DNA of 57,953 bases from Angelakisella sp. Its GTDB lineage: Bacteria > Bacillota > Clostridia > Oscillospirales > Ruminococcaceae. Location: contig JAAWEO010000002.1 in assembly GCA_022794295.1 (NCBI GenBank), positions 1 to 57,953 on the forward strand. Direction: 5' to 3'. The position numbers were made by a program, and so were the translations under genes. Positions 44,398 through 52,257 of this stretch are shown here, piece after piece. Below the pieces are notes generated by a model. It worked only from the letters and a program-made list of their open reading frames with translations, was not told the origin of the DNA and made no database searches. Within the stretch, counting starts at the first letter, position 1, and each line of letters starts with the position of its first letter.

Positions 44398-45059
44398 CAG
44401 ATAAACGGAACACCCTGATTCTGGGGGAAGCGGGAAGCGGCAAGACCGAGCTGGCCCTGGCTCTGGCCCTCCGGGCAGAGGTCCCGGAAAGGCTCCTGAT
44501 CTTTGACATGGACCAGACCAAGACCCTGTTCCGCCTGCGTGACGCGGCACCGGCCCTGGAAAGCCAGGGCATCCGGGTGATCCACGGGGAGGAATTTCTG
44601 GACGCCCCCCTGATGCCCGGCGGGGTGGCGGAGGCCTTGGCCGACCCCTCCCGCCAGGTGATCCTGGATGTGGGGGGCGGCGGGAACGGGGCCAGGACCC
44701 TGGGGCAGCTCCGGGAGCTGCTGGGGAAGGAGACCACTCGGGTCCTGGTTCCCATGAACCCCTTCCGGTGGACGGGGCAGACCTCCCAAAGCCTGTGGAA
44801 GGAGCTTTTGGGCACACTGGCCTGGGCAGGAGTGGAGCCGGAGCGGGTCCGCATCCTCTGTAACCCCTGGCGGGGCAGGGAGGGGGGCAAGGAGGCCGCC
44901 CGGGAGGGGACAGAGCGCCTCACCCGGCTGCTGGAGCCCCTGGGTCTTGTCTGGGAAACGGCCATGCTGCCGGAGAGCCTTCGGGGGCAGGTGAGCCTGC
45001 CGGGAAAGAGGCTTCTGTACATCCGCCCCAGAATATCGGGGCTGTTGGATCTAAGCTGA
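44391..45059 (+). CDS. MinD/CooC-like P-loop ATPase of unknown role
   Basis: A 222-residue SIMIBI-type ATPase. Walker A GEAGSGKTELA is near the start, followed by FDMDQTKTLFRLR (the MinD-type second motif), Walker B VILDVGGGG and a nucleotide-base region CNPWRG. It lacks the extra domains of HypB or septum proteins. The start is GTG 44391 or TTG 44394, inside the end of the LarA-type gene. Sitting between a nickel-pincer enzyme and an iron-sulfur enzyme, it may help metal or cofactor insertion; this is a guess. Confidence 0.6.
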   Translation: MLTDKRNTLILGEAGSGKTELALALALRAEVPERLLIFDMDQTKTLFRLRDAAPALESQGIRVIHGEEFLDAPLMPGGVAEALADPSRQVILDVGGGGNGARTLGQLRELLGKETTRVLVPMNPFRWTGQTSQSLWKELLGTLAWAGVEPERVRILCNPWRGREGGKEAAREGTERLTRLLEPLGLVWETAMLPESLRGQVSLPGKRLLYIRPRISGLLDLS

Positions 45060-45076
45060 GAAAGGAGGGAAAAGGT

Positions 45077-45280
45077 TTGGCTGGGATCACCATTGAGGCG
45101 GAATACTGCAAGGCCTGCGGTCTTTGCATCACCACCTGTAAAAAGGGCGTGATTCGTTACGGCAAGGGAATCAACGCCATGGGCTACCACGCCGCGGAGG
45201 TGGACGGGACCAAGGGCTGCATCGGGTGCAGGCTTTGTGCCGTTGTCTGCCCGGAGGCGGCCATTGAGGTCTACCGATAA
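45077..45280 (+). CDS. 2-Oxoacid:ferredoxin oxidoreductase, delta (2x4Fe-4S) subunit
   Basis: A 67-residue ferredoxin-like protein with two complete 4Fe-4S motifs, CKACGLCITTC and CIGCRLCAVVC. It passes electrons from the thiamine site to free ferredoxin. Start is TTG 45077 with AAAGGAGGG upstream. The order delta-alpha-beta-gamma is that of KorDABC/VOR-type enzymes. It follows the ATPase after 17 bases. Confidence 0.88.
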   Translation: MAGITIEAEYCKACGLCITTCKKGVIRYGKGINAMGYHAAEVDGTKGCIGCRLCAVVCPEAAIEVYR

Positions 45281-45298
45281 CACAAGGAGGCGAACAGC

Positions 45299-46363
45299 TT
45301 GGAGCGTGTTTTTATGAAGGGCAACGAGGCCATCGCCGAAGCCGCGGTGCGGGCCGGCTGCCGGTTTTTTGCAGGATACCCCATCACCCCCCAGAACGAG
45401 ATCCCGGAGTATATGGCCCGGCGGCTGCCGGAGGTCTCAGGGCACTTTGTCCAGGGGGAGAGCGAGATTGCCTCGGTAAACATGGTTTACGGGGCCGCCG
45501 CCGCAGGGGTCCGGGCCATGACCTCCTCCTCCAGCCCGGGGATCAGCCTGAAGTCGGAGGGGATCTCTTACCTGGCCGGGGCGGAGCTGCCGGCGGTTAT
45601 TGTCAACGTCACCCGGGGCGGGCCGGGGCTGGGCTCCATCCAGGCAGCCCAGATGGACTATTTACAGGCCGCCAAGGCCCCGGGCCACGGGGGCTTCCGG
45701 ATGCTGGTCTACGCCCCGGCCACCGTTCAGGAGGCGGTGGACTGCACCGGCCTGGCCTTCCGCAAGGCGGAGGAATACCAGTCCCCGGTGCTGGTCTGTG
45801 CCGATGGCTGCATCGGCGCCATGATGGAGGCGGTGACCCTGCCGGAGATGAAGGAAGCCGCCCCCATGAAGCTGCGGTTTTTCGCCGCGGAGGCGGCAGG
45901 GGAGAAGCGGCTGGTGGTCACCTCCCTGCTGACCCCCGACGAGACCCAGGAGGAATTTAACCGCCAGAAGGCGGCTCTCTACGAAAAATGGGAGCGGGAG
46001 GAGGTCCTTTGGGAGGAGTACCAGGTGGAGGATGCCCAGATAGTGATCGCCGCCTACGGGGTCACCGCCCGCATTGCCAAAACCGCCATTGCCATGGTCC
46101 GGAAGGAGGGGATCCGGGCGGGGCTTATCCGGCCCATCACCCTATACCCCTTCCCCTACGCCGCCTTTGACCGGCTGGACTATAGCAGGGTAAGGCAGGT
46201 CCTCTGCGCCGAGATGTCCATCCCCTGCCAGGTCATTGAGGATGTCCGGGTAGGGGTGGCAAACCGGGCCCCCATTTCCACTGTTCTGCACTCCGGCGGG
46301 GTCCTTTTTACCGCCGAGGACATTGCGGACGGGGTGCGGGCCCTGTATAGGAAGGAGGGATGA
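45299..46363 (+). CDS. vorB: 2-Oxoacid:ferredoxin oxidoreductase, alpha subunit (VorB/KorA type)
   Basis: A 354-residue subunit with the start MKGNEAIAEAAVRAGCRFFAGYPITPQ, then QGESEIASVNMVYGAAAAG and SSSPGISLKSEGISYL. It carries the pyrimidine-binding and substrate domains. The short form without a fused gamma part fits 3-methyl-2-oxobutanoate or 2-oxoglutarate enzymes. Substrate cannot be told from sequence. TTG 45299 lies 8 bases after AAGGAGG; the ATG at 45314 is the alternative. Confidence 0.87.
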   Translation: MERVFMKGNEAIAEAAVRAGCRFFAGYPITPQNEIPEYMARRLPEVSGHFVQGESEIASVNMVYGAAAAGVRAMTSSSSPGISLKSEGISYLAGAELPAVIVNVTRGGPGLGSIQAAQMDYLQAAKAPGHGGFRMLVYAPATVQEAVDCTGLAFRKAEEYQSPVLVCADGCIGAMMEAVTLPEMKEAAPMKLRFFAAEAAGEKRLVVTSLLTPDETQEEFNRQKAALYEKWEREEVLWEEYQVEDAQIVIAAYGVTARIAKTAIAMVRKEGIRAGLIRPITLYPFPYAAFDRLDYSRVRQVLCAEMSIPCQVIEDVRVGVANRAPISTVLHSGGVLFTAEDIADGVRALYRKEG

Positions 46364-47127
46364 AAATGGAAAAGGTTTATCAGCGGCCGGGGACCTTGGC
46401 AGCAGCGCCCACCCGGTATTGCCCTGGCTGTATGCACGGCCTGATCTCCAAGCTGATCGCCGAGCTGGTGGAGGAATACGGCATTGCGGACCGGACAGTG
46501 GGGATCCTCCCGGTGGGCTGCGGGGCCATGAGCAAAAACGTCTTTACCTTTGATGTGGTCTGCGCCGCCCACGGGCGGGCCCCGGCAGTGGCTACCGGCT
46601 TTTCCCGGTGTGCCCCGGAGAAGGTCGTCTTTACATACCAGGGGGATGGTGACCTGGGGGCCATCGGCCTGTCCGAGATCGTCCACGCCGCCAACCGGGG
46701 GGAGCGGTTTCTGACCGTGTTCATCAACAACAGCACCTACGGCATGACCGGGGGGCAGATGGCCCCCACCACCCTCATCGGTCAAAAAACCACCACCACC
46801 CCTCTGGGCCGGGACCCCGGGACCGACGGGTACCCCATGGGGATGTGCGAGATCCTTTCCCAGCTGAAGGCCCCCGCCTACATTGCCCGGTTTTCCCTGC
46901 GGACCCCCGCCGGGATCCTCCGGGCCAAGGAGGGGCTCCGGAAAGGGCTGGAGCTCCAGCTGAAAGGGGAGGGCTTCGCCTTTGTGGAGCTGCTCTCCAT
47001 CTGCCCCACCAACTGGGGGCTTTCCCCGGTGAAGTGTCTGGACTGGATGGCGGAACACAGCGAAACAGTTTTTCCCGAGGGTGTCTATCAGGAGAGAGAG
47101 GGGGGAGAGGAATGGAAAACCGTCTGA
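46360..47127 (+). CDS. 2-Oxoacid:ferredoxin oxidoreductase, beta (TPP-binding) subunit
   Basis: A 255-residue subunit that binds thiamine diphosphate. It has TRYCPGCMHGL near the start and the TPP motif GDGDLGAIGLSEIVHAANR followed by INNSTYGMTGGQMAPTT. It overlaps the alpha gene by four bases (ATGA). Together the four subunits decarboxylate a 2-oxoacid to an acyl-CoA and reduce ferredoxin, giving the substrate for Ptb. Confidence 0.9.
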   Translation: MKMEKVYQRPGTLAAAPTRYCPGCMHGLISKLIAELVEEYGIADRTVGILPVGCGAMSKNVFTFDVVCAAHGRAPAVATGFSRCAPEKVVFTYQGDGDLGAIGLSEIVHAANRGERFLTVFINNSTYGMTGGQMAPTTLIGQKTTTTPLGRDPGTDGYPMGMCEILSQLKAPAYIARFSLRTPAGILRAKEGLRKGLELQLKGEGFAFVELLSICPTNWGLSPVKCLDWMAEHSETVFPEGVYQEREGGEEWKTV

Positions 47128-47651
47128 TCATTGCCGGCTTCGGCGGCCAGGGGGTCATGATGATGGGGCAGCTCCTTTGTGCCGCGGCCATCGGCTGCAG
47201 CAAGGAGGCACTGTTCCTGCCCCATTACGGCCCGGAGCAGCGGGGCGGCACCGCCAACTGCACCGTCACCCTTTCTGACGGGGCCATCGGTTCCCCCATT
47301 GTCCGGCAGATCGATGTTCTCATTGCCATGAACCAGCCCTCCCTGGCAAAGTTTGCCCACCGGGTCCGGGAGGGGGGAGTGATTCTGGCAAACGGCGACC
47401 TCTGCCAGGCCCCGCCGGAGGGCTGTGCAGCCAGGTATGTCCCTATTCCGGTGGAGACGGAAGCGGAACGGCTGGGCTCCCCGAAGGTGGCTAATATGGT
47501 GATGCTGGGGGCCTACAACGGCATTGCCAAAGTTTTCCCCAGGGAGGAGCTTCTGGCAGCGGTGGAAAAGAAGCTGGGAAAAAAGCCCCAGCTTTTGGAG
47601 ATGAATCGGGCTGCGGTCTGCCGGGGAATGGAGCTGGCCGCCCTTGGGTGA
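47112..47651 (+). CDS. 2-Oxoacid:ferredoxin oxidoreductase, gamma subunit
   Basis: A 179-residue CoA-site subunit with IAGFGGQGVMMMGQLLCAAA, the motif LPHYGPEQRGGTANC and PKVANMVMLGAYNG. It overlaps the beta gene by 16 bases. It is the last gene of this tight operon block; a 169-base gap follows. Confidence 0.88.
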   Translation: MENRLIIAGFGGQGVMMMGQLLCAAAIGCSKEALFLPHYGPEQRGGTANCTVTLSDGAIGSPIVRQIDVLIAMNQPSLAKFAHRVREGGVILANGDLCQAPPEGCAARYVPIPVETEAERLGSPKVANMVMLGAYNGIAKVFPREELLAAVEKKLGKKPQLLEMNRAAVCRGMELAALG

Positions 47652-47820
47652 TCAAGGTCCTGCCAACTCCGTGACTGATAGGTTCTGATCCCAGAAAATT
47701 GAAACAGGAATGAAAGGAGGGAACTGTCTCGGCCGGGAAGCTCCATAGACCGGAAGCACCTGTGCCCCAGGTGCCGCCGGAAAATGGCCGGTGGAGTTCC
47801 CGGAGAAAGAGACGGCCCAG
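47652..47820 (+). other. Gap before the UxaA-type genes, with stem-loop
   Basis: GCACCTG (47756-47762) and CAGGTGC (47768-47774) form a perfect stem, extended by CCGG on both sides. No T-run follows. A short frame (47710-47748) with a GGAGGG inside is probably meaningless. No sigma-54 or clear sigma-A promoter seen, so the next genes may be read through from upstream. Confidence 0.4.
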
Positions 47821-48096
47821 ATGGCAAGGACAAAATATATCAAGATTCAGAAAGAGGACAATGTGCTGGTGGCGCTGGAGCCCCTTCCGGAGGGGGAGAG
47901 GCTGAGGACCACGGAGGGTGAGATCATTGTGATCACCCCCATTCCCATCTACCACAAGGTAGCGGCCCGGGATATTGCCAGGGACCAGCCGGTTATAAAG
48001 TACGGCGCCCCCATTGGCTTTGCCTCCGGGGATATCCAGAAGGGCGAGCATGTCCATGTGCACAATGTGGATGCTTCGGCACTGATGAAAGGATGA
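47821..48096 (+). CDS. UxaA-type dehydratase, small (SAF-domain) subunit
   Basis: A 91-residue SAF-domain protein. It has YIKIQKEDNVLVALEPLPEGE, then IPIYHKVAARDIARDQPVIKYG and GDIQKGEHVHVHNV, which match the N-terminal domain of altronate/galactarate dehydratases and the alpha subunit of (R)-sulfolactate sulfo-lyase. It pairs with the large subunit next to it. ATG 47821 is taken; a GTG at 47791 is possible. Confidence 0.82.
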   Translation: MARTKYIKIQKEDNVLVALEPLPEGERLRTTEGEIIVITPIPIYHKVAARDIARDQPVIKYGAPIGFASGDIQKGEHVHVHNVDASALMKG

Positions 48097-48110
48097 AAGG
48101 GGAGATGGCG

Positions 48111-49268
48111 ATGGAGACCTTCAAAGGATACCTGCGCCCCAACGGAAAGGTGGGCATTCGCAACTATGTGCTGATCATCCCCACAGTGAGCTGCGCGGTA
48201 GGTGTGGCGCAGATGATCGAACGCGAGGTTCCCGGCACGGTGGCACTGATCCATGGCGAAGGCTGTGCAAAGCGGCCGGAAAGGCCCATGCACATTCGCA
48301 TATTAGAGAATATCGGGAAAAACCCCAATACCTACGGAGTGCTTTATATCGGTCTTGGCTGCGAAGGGATTGCGGCGCGTCCCATTGCAGAGCGGGTCAG
48401 AAAGGAGAACCCCAATGTTTTTGTCCGGGTCATCCAGGAGGATGGCGGCACCCTGAGGGTAAAAGAGGAGGGGGTCCGGTTTGCCCGCAGAATGGTGGAG
48501 GAGGCCAGCCGGCTGATCCCCCAAGATTTCCCCTATTCCAAGCTGACTGTGGGGCTGGAATGCGGCGGTTCCGATGCCTTGTCCGGCATTACGGCCAACC
48601 CCGCCATCGGGTATCTGTCCGACTGGCTGGTGGCCCAGGGAGGCCGCACCATTTTAACAGAGACCACCGAATTTACCGGGACCCAGGATTCTCTGGGCCG
48701 GCAGGGGGCCACTCCCGAGATCTGCCGGCAGATCTGCGATCTGATCCAATCGGGCGAGCGCCACGCCGTGGAGGTGCTGGGCGAAGAAGCGGCCTATGTG
48801 ATCTCCCCCGGCAACATGGAGGGCGGCATAAGCACCATTCAGGAAAAATCCTTGGGCTGTATTCGAAAGGCGGGATACTCCCCTGTTGCCCAGGTGGTGG
48901 ACCACGGCGAGATCCCGACCGAGCAGGGGCTGATCATTATGGATGGCCCCGGCTATGACACCGAATCCATGACCGGACTGTGTGCAGGCGGCGCCCAGAT
49001 CACGATTTTCAGCACCGGCAGAGGGAATCCCATTGGGCACCCCTGTATGCCGGTGGTAAAGGTAGCCAGCAACAGCCGCGTTTTTCACGCCATGCCCGGG
49101 GATATGGACATCGATGCCGGTGTCATTCTGGAGGGTGTGGAGCTGAAGGAGGTGGGGGACCGGATCATCGGCCTGATCAAGAGGGTGGCCAACGGTGAGC
49201 AGACCGCTGCGGAAAAGAGAAACCAGGGGGGAATGCTGGCGATGTACACCTATTCCAGAACCTTTTGA
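48111..49268 (+). CDS. UxaA-type dehydratase, large subunit
   Basis: A 385-residue protein matching the C-terminal domain of altronate/galactarate dehydratase. Conserved stretches are GYLRPNGKVGIRNYVLIIPTVSC, LECGGSDALSGITANPA, GGISTIQEKSLGCIRKAG and STGRGNPIGHPCMPVVKVASN. Such enzymes dehydrate sugar acids with Fe; two-subunit forms also include sulfolactate lyase SuyAB. ATG 48111 is favoured because AAGGGGAG lies 6 bases upstream. Next to a KdgT-type permease, a sugar-acid substrate is more likely than a sulfonate. Confidence 0.85.
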   Translation: METFKGYLRPNGKVGIRNYVLIIPTVSCAVGVAQMIEREVPGTVALIHGEGCAKRPERPMHIRILENIGKNPNTYGVLYIGLGCEGIAARPIAERVRKENPNVFVRVIQEDGGTLRVKEEGVRFARRMVEEASRLIPQDFPYSKLTVGLECGGSDALSGITANPAIGYLSDWLVAQGGRTILTETTEFTGTQDSLGRQGATPEICRQICDLIQSGERHAVEVLGEEAAYVISPGNMEGGISTIQEKSLGCIRKAGYSPVAQVVDHGEIPTEQGLIIMDGPGYDTESMTGLCAGGAQITIFSTGRGNPIGHPCMPVVKVASNSRVFHAMPGDMDIDAGVILEGVELKEVGDRIIGLIKRVANGEQTAAEKRNQGGMLAMYTYSRTF

Positions 49269-49307
49269 CCCTTGGCGGAATGGAAAGAAAGCAGGAGGAA
49301 AACAGCA

Positions 49308-50273
49308 ATGAAGATCATGAGATTTGTTCGCAAGGTTCCCGGAGGCATGATGGTGCTTCCCTTCTTTCTGGCTGCGGCGGTCAATACTGCGGCGCCGGGC
49401 ATTCTCAAGATTGGAGGGGCCACTACGGCGCTTTTTTCCGCCAGCGGTGCAAATACCCTGATTGCGGCTGTGCTGTTTTGCAGCGGCGCCCAGCTGAGAT
49501 TTCAGGTGGCCCCCAAGCTGCTTGCCCGCAGCGGTGTTTTGCTGGCAGCCAAGTTCCTGGCCGGCTTTGTCACAGGGGTGGCCGTTGGTGCCATTTGGGG
49601 GCCCGGCGGATTTATGGGGATCAGTACCCTGGCGATTTTCAGCGCCGTTACAAACTCCAACGGCGGAATGCGCCTGGCCCTTACCAGCGAGTACGGAAAC
49701 GATGAAGATATTGCCGCAGGTATGCTGCTGGGGATAAACGACGGTCCCTTCCTTACCATGGTGGCCATCGGTGCTGCCGGTACCGCCGATGTCCCGCTGC
49801 TTAGCCTGGTCGCCTCCATCGTTCCCCTGGTGGCCGGCTGCATAATGGGCAACCTGGATGAAGACATTGCCAGGTTCACCAAGCCGGGGATCATTCTGCT
49901 GGTCCCCTTTTTCTCCTTCTGCCTGGGCGCCAGCATCAGCTTCAAGACCATATTGGGCTCCGGTTTGTCGGGCATCGTTCTGGGGCTGATGACCGTGGGG
50001 ATCTCCGGCGGGATCTGCATCCTTGCGGACCGCCTGATCAACCGGCAGCCCGGTTACCATGGCGCGGCCATTTCCACCGCAGCTGGGAACGCAGCGGCAA
50101 CGCCGGCGCTGATCGCGGCTACCGTTCCGGCTATCGAGCCTTATGTTGAATCCGCCACAGCCCAGATCGCTGCCGCGGTGGTCGTTACAGCGATCCTTAC
50201 CCCCATTCTCACTGCCTGGGTCGCCCGCAGGTTTGGCTGCCCCAAGTTCGACCGGGAAGCTGCCAAGGGATAG
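49308..50273 (+). CDS. kdgT: 2-Keto-3-deoxygluconate permease family protein
   Basis: A 321-residue membrane protein with about ten hydrophobic segments (E. coli KdgT has 327). The KdgT start VPGGMMVLPFFLAAAVNT, SNGGMRLALTSEYG and LGINDGPFLTMVAIG are present. It probably carries a 2-keto-3-deoxy sugar acid or similar acid with protons. AGGAGG precedes ATG 49308. A strong hairpin after it separates it from the TRAP genes. Confidence 0.85.
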   Translation: MKIMRFVRKVPGGMMVLPFFLAAAVNTAAPGILKIGGATTALFSASGANTLIAAVLFCSGAQLRFQVAPKLLARSGVLLAAKFLAGFVTGVAVGAIWGPGGFMGISTLAIFSAVTNSNGGMRLALTSEYGNDEDIAAGMLLGINDGPFLTMVAIGAAGTADVPLLSLVASIVPLVAGCIMGNLDEDIARFTKPGIILLVPFFSFCLGASISFKTILGSGLSGIVLGLMTVGISGGICILADRLINRQPGYHGAAISTAAGNAAATPALIAATVPAIEPYVESATAQIAAAVVVTAILTPILTAWVARRFGCPKFDREAAKG

Positions 50274-50331
50274 AGCCCCAGGGAGCCAGGCAAAGCCTCC
50301 CGCCGGTATGGTGCAGAATACGGCAGAAAAC

Positions 50332-50346
50332 GCTGCAAAACGCAGC
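50332..50346 (+). promoter_or_regulatory. Candidate activator site upstream of the TRAP operon
   Basis: GCTGCAAAACGCAGC is a 5-bp inverted repeat that contains TGCAAAAC, also seen in the inverted repeat upstream of ptb. It lies about 60 bases before the -24 element of the sigma-54 promoter. Confidence 0.45.
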
Positions 50347-50365
50347 AGTCAGGAAAAGGCCGGGG

Positions 50366-50394
50366 CGCCGGGCCGGTTATTCTCCGGCCCGGCG
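50366..50394 (+). terminator. GC-rich hairpin after kdgT
   Basis: A perfect 11-bp stem (50366-50376 with 50384-50394) with a 7-base loop. There is no T-run, so it may be a weak terminator or insulator ahead of the sigma-54 promoter. Confidence 0.5.
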
Positions 50395-50398
50395 GGGT

Positions 50399-50414
50399 TG
50401 GCACAGCATTTGCG
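50399..50414 (+). promoter_or_regulatory. Sigma-54 promoter of the TRAP transporter operon
   Basis: TGGCACAGCATTTGCG keeps TGGCAC and TTGC with five bases between, a near-perfect match to sigma-54. The start of transcription would be near 50425, about 50 bases before dctP. Confidence 0.78.
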
Positions 50415-50472
50415 TATATTCCGGGTACAAAGGAGCTTTTTGGGAAACGGCAAAAAAGAAAGGAGAATCCCT

Positions 50473-51516
50473 ATGAAAAAATGGATGGCGTTCTTATTGG
50501 CAGCGGCCCTTTGTCTGCTTGCAGGGGCCTGTGGACAATCCAACAGTCCGGCACCCGGCCCGGCCCCCTCCGGCGGGAACGGAACGGCGCCGGAGGGTCC
50601 TGCTCCGGACCAGGTCTACACCATGAAGCTGGCCAATGCCAATGCGGTGGGCAGCATCAAGGACGAGGTGAGTCTGAAATTCGCGGACCTGGCCCGGGAG
50701 AAATCCGGGGGCCGCATTGAGATCCAGGTCTATTCCGGCGGCACCCTGGGGGACTGGAGCGAGACCTCTGAGGGGCTCTCCCTGGGGGTGGTCCAGATCG
50801 TCATTGAAGGGATCGGCTCCCTGGAGAAGTTCTCCCCCAAGGCCTCCTTTGAGGCCATCCCCTATACCATGAAGGACTATGACCACTGCGAACGCTTTTG
50901 GGCCTCTGACGACGCAAAAAAGATCATGGAGGACCTGGGCAGCGAAATGGGCATGAAGCTGCTGGGGCCCCAGCGCCGGGGAGGCCGGGTGGTCACCTCC
51001 ACCGTCCGCTTTACCACCGCGGAGGAGCTGAACGGCCTTAAGATCCGGGTCCCCAACAACTCCGCCAGCATCAAGCTGTGGCAGGACCTGGGCGCTTCCC
51101 CCACCCCCCTGGCCCTGACCGAGACCTTCACCGCCCTTCAGCAGGGGACAGTGGCAGCCCAGGAAAACCCAGCCCTGGAGTGCTACAGCTATGCGTTCTA
51201 CGACGTCTGTCCCTATTTGATCAAAACCAATCACACCATGGGCTCCGACGTGTTCATCTTTGACCAGAAGTATTTCGAAAGCCTGCCCCAGGATATCCAG
51301 GATATTTTGACAGAGGCAGCCGACGAGGCAGCGGCCTGGCGCAATGGCATCTACCGGGAACAGGAGGAGGAGATCTTCCGGAAATTCCAGGAGAAAGGGG
51401 TGGAGGTCATCGAACCGGATCTGGAAACCTTCTACCCTAAGGTGGAAAATTTCATTGATGACTACCCCCATCTCCAGGAGATCTACGATATCATCCAAAA
51501 GTACGCGGAGACATAA
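50473..51516 (+). CDS. dctP: TRAP transporter substrate-binding lipoprotein
   Basis: A 347-residue binding protein of the DctP family with a lipobox LAGAC (Cys21). The ligand-clamping Arg is in ELNGLKIRVPNN, and QQGTVAAQENPALE is the typical hinge region. TRAP binding proteins mostly take carboxylates, held by that Arg. ATG 50473 follows AAAGGAGA. The TAA stop is the left target triplet of repeat copy D, which lies between this gene and dctQ. Confidence 0.88.
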   Translation: MKKWMAFLLAAALCLLAGACGQSNSPAPGPAPSGGNGTAPEGPAPDQVYTMKLANANAVGSIKDEVSLKFADLAREKSGGRIEIQVYSGGTLGDWSETSEGLSLGVVQIVIEGIGSLEKFSPKASFEAIPYTMKDYDHCERFWASDDAKKIMEDLGSEMGMKLLGPQRRGGRVVTSTVRFTTAEELNGLKIRVPNNSASIKLWQDLGASPTPLALTETFTALQQGTVAAQENPALECYSYAFYDVCPYLIKTNHTMGSDVFIFDQKYFESLPQDIQDILTEAADEAAAWRNGIYREQEEEIFRKFQEKGVEVIEPDLETFYPKVENFIDDYPHLQEIYDIIQKYAET

Positions 51517-51705
51517 GAGCCCATTCAGAATCTCCCCGCCCGCCGCCAGGGCAGGTCTTTTTCCATCGGCCTAAGAGCCGCCCCCGGGGCGGTTGGCCGA
51601 TGGACGCATCTGTGGATGCAGTCCGCCCTGCTTCGTTACTGCGCCCGCAGGCGCGTCCAGAGTGCGGAGGAAAATTCGGCATACTTGGAGATCTTGAATA
51701 GGCTC
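51517..51705. repeat. Dispersed repeat, copy D (189 bp)
   Basis: It starts GAGCCCATTCAGAATCTCC and ends GGAGATCTTGAATAGGCTC, flanked on both sides by TAA, an apparent 3-bp target duplication. The left TAA is the dctP stop. Its middle differs from copies C and E and contains a CCATCGGCC/GGCCGATGG stem with an inner CCGCC/GGCGG stem. Confidence 0.75.
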
Positions 51706-51747
51706 TAAGGGGATAGAGAGCGTCCCCAAGGAGGGAGGTAGAAAGCC

Positions 51748-52257
51748 TTGTTCAAAGCATATTCCCGCTTTTTAGACCGGCTGGAAAAGCTGTTCCTGAT
51801 GATTCTGGGGCTGCTGTTGGCCGCCATGACCGGTATTATGGTCTATCAGGTGGTCCTGCGGTACCTCTTTCACCGTCCCAATGTTTGGGCGGAGGAGGTG
51901 GTAAAATTCCTGTTTGCCTGGGTCTGCTTTGTCGGCGCCCCCGTCTGTATGCGCCGCAACAGCCACCTGAAGGTGGATTTTCTGCTGCTGAAGCTGCCGG
52001 AGAGCATCCGGTATTTGTGGCAGTCGGTGATCGTTCTGCTTAGCATCGCCTTTGCGGCGGTGATCGTCCCCATTAGCATCCCCATGGTCCGCCAGGTGGT
52101 GGGCCAGTACTCCCTGGGGGCCCATGTGCCCATGTGGATCCCTTATCTGTCGGTCCCCTTCGGAGGGGTGTTCCTGGTGGTTTTCGGGGTGGAGCTATTT
52201 TTCAAGACCCTGGAAGCTCACCTTCGGGTAACCGGAAAGAAAGCAGGTGAGCCATGA
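51748..52257 (+). CDS. dctQ: TRAP transporter small permease
   Basis: A 169-residue membrane protein with four hydrophobic segments. The DctQ signature is seen in VYQVVLRYLFHRPNVWAEEV and CMRRNSHLKVDF. It joins DctM to form the Na+-driven carrier. The start is TTG 51748 with GGAGGTAG upstream. It overlaps dctM by four bases. Confidence 0.87.
   Translation: MFKAYSRFLDRLEKLFLMILGLLLAAMTGIMVYQVVLRYLFHRPNVWAEEVVKFLFAWVCFVGAPVCMRRNSHLKVDFLLLKLPESIRYLWQSVIVLLSIAFAAVIVPISIPMVRQVVGQYSLGAHVPMWIPYLSVPFGGVFLVVFGVELFFKTLEAHLRVTGKKAGEP

Noticed and set aside
44394..44410. TTGACA at the end of the LarA-type gene as a promoter -35 box
   Set aside because: No -10 box at 16-18 bases; the bases are the start region of the overlapping ATPase gene.
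45299..47651. Naming the oxidoreductase as a 2-ketoisovalerate enzyme with certainty
   Set aside because: Gene order and length fit both VOR- and KOR-type enzymes; substrate cannot be decided from the residues I can judge.
47710..47748. Possible 12-residue leader peptide before the UxaA-type genes
   Set aside because: It has no repeated regulatory codons and its own GGAGGG lies inside the frame; a chance short frame is more likely.
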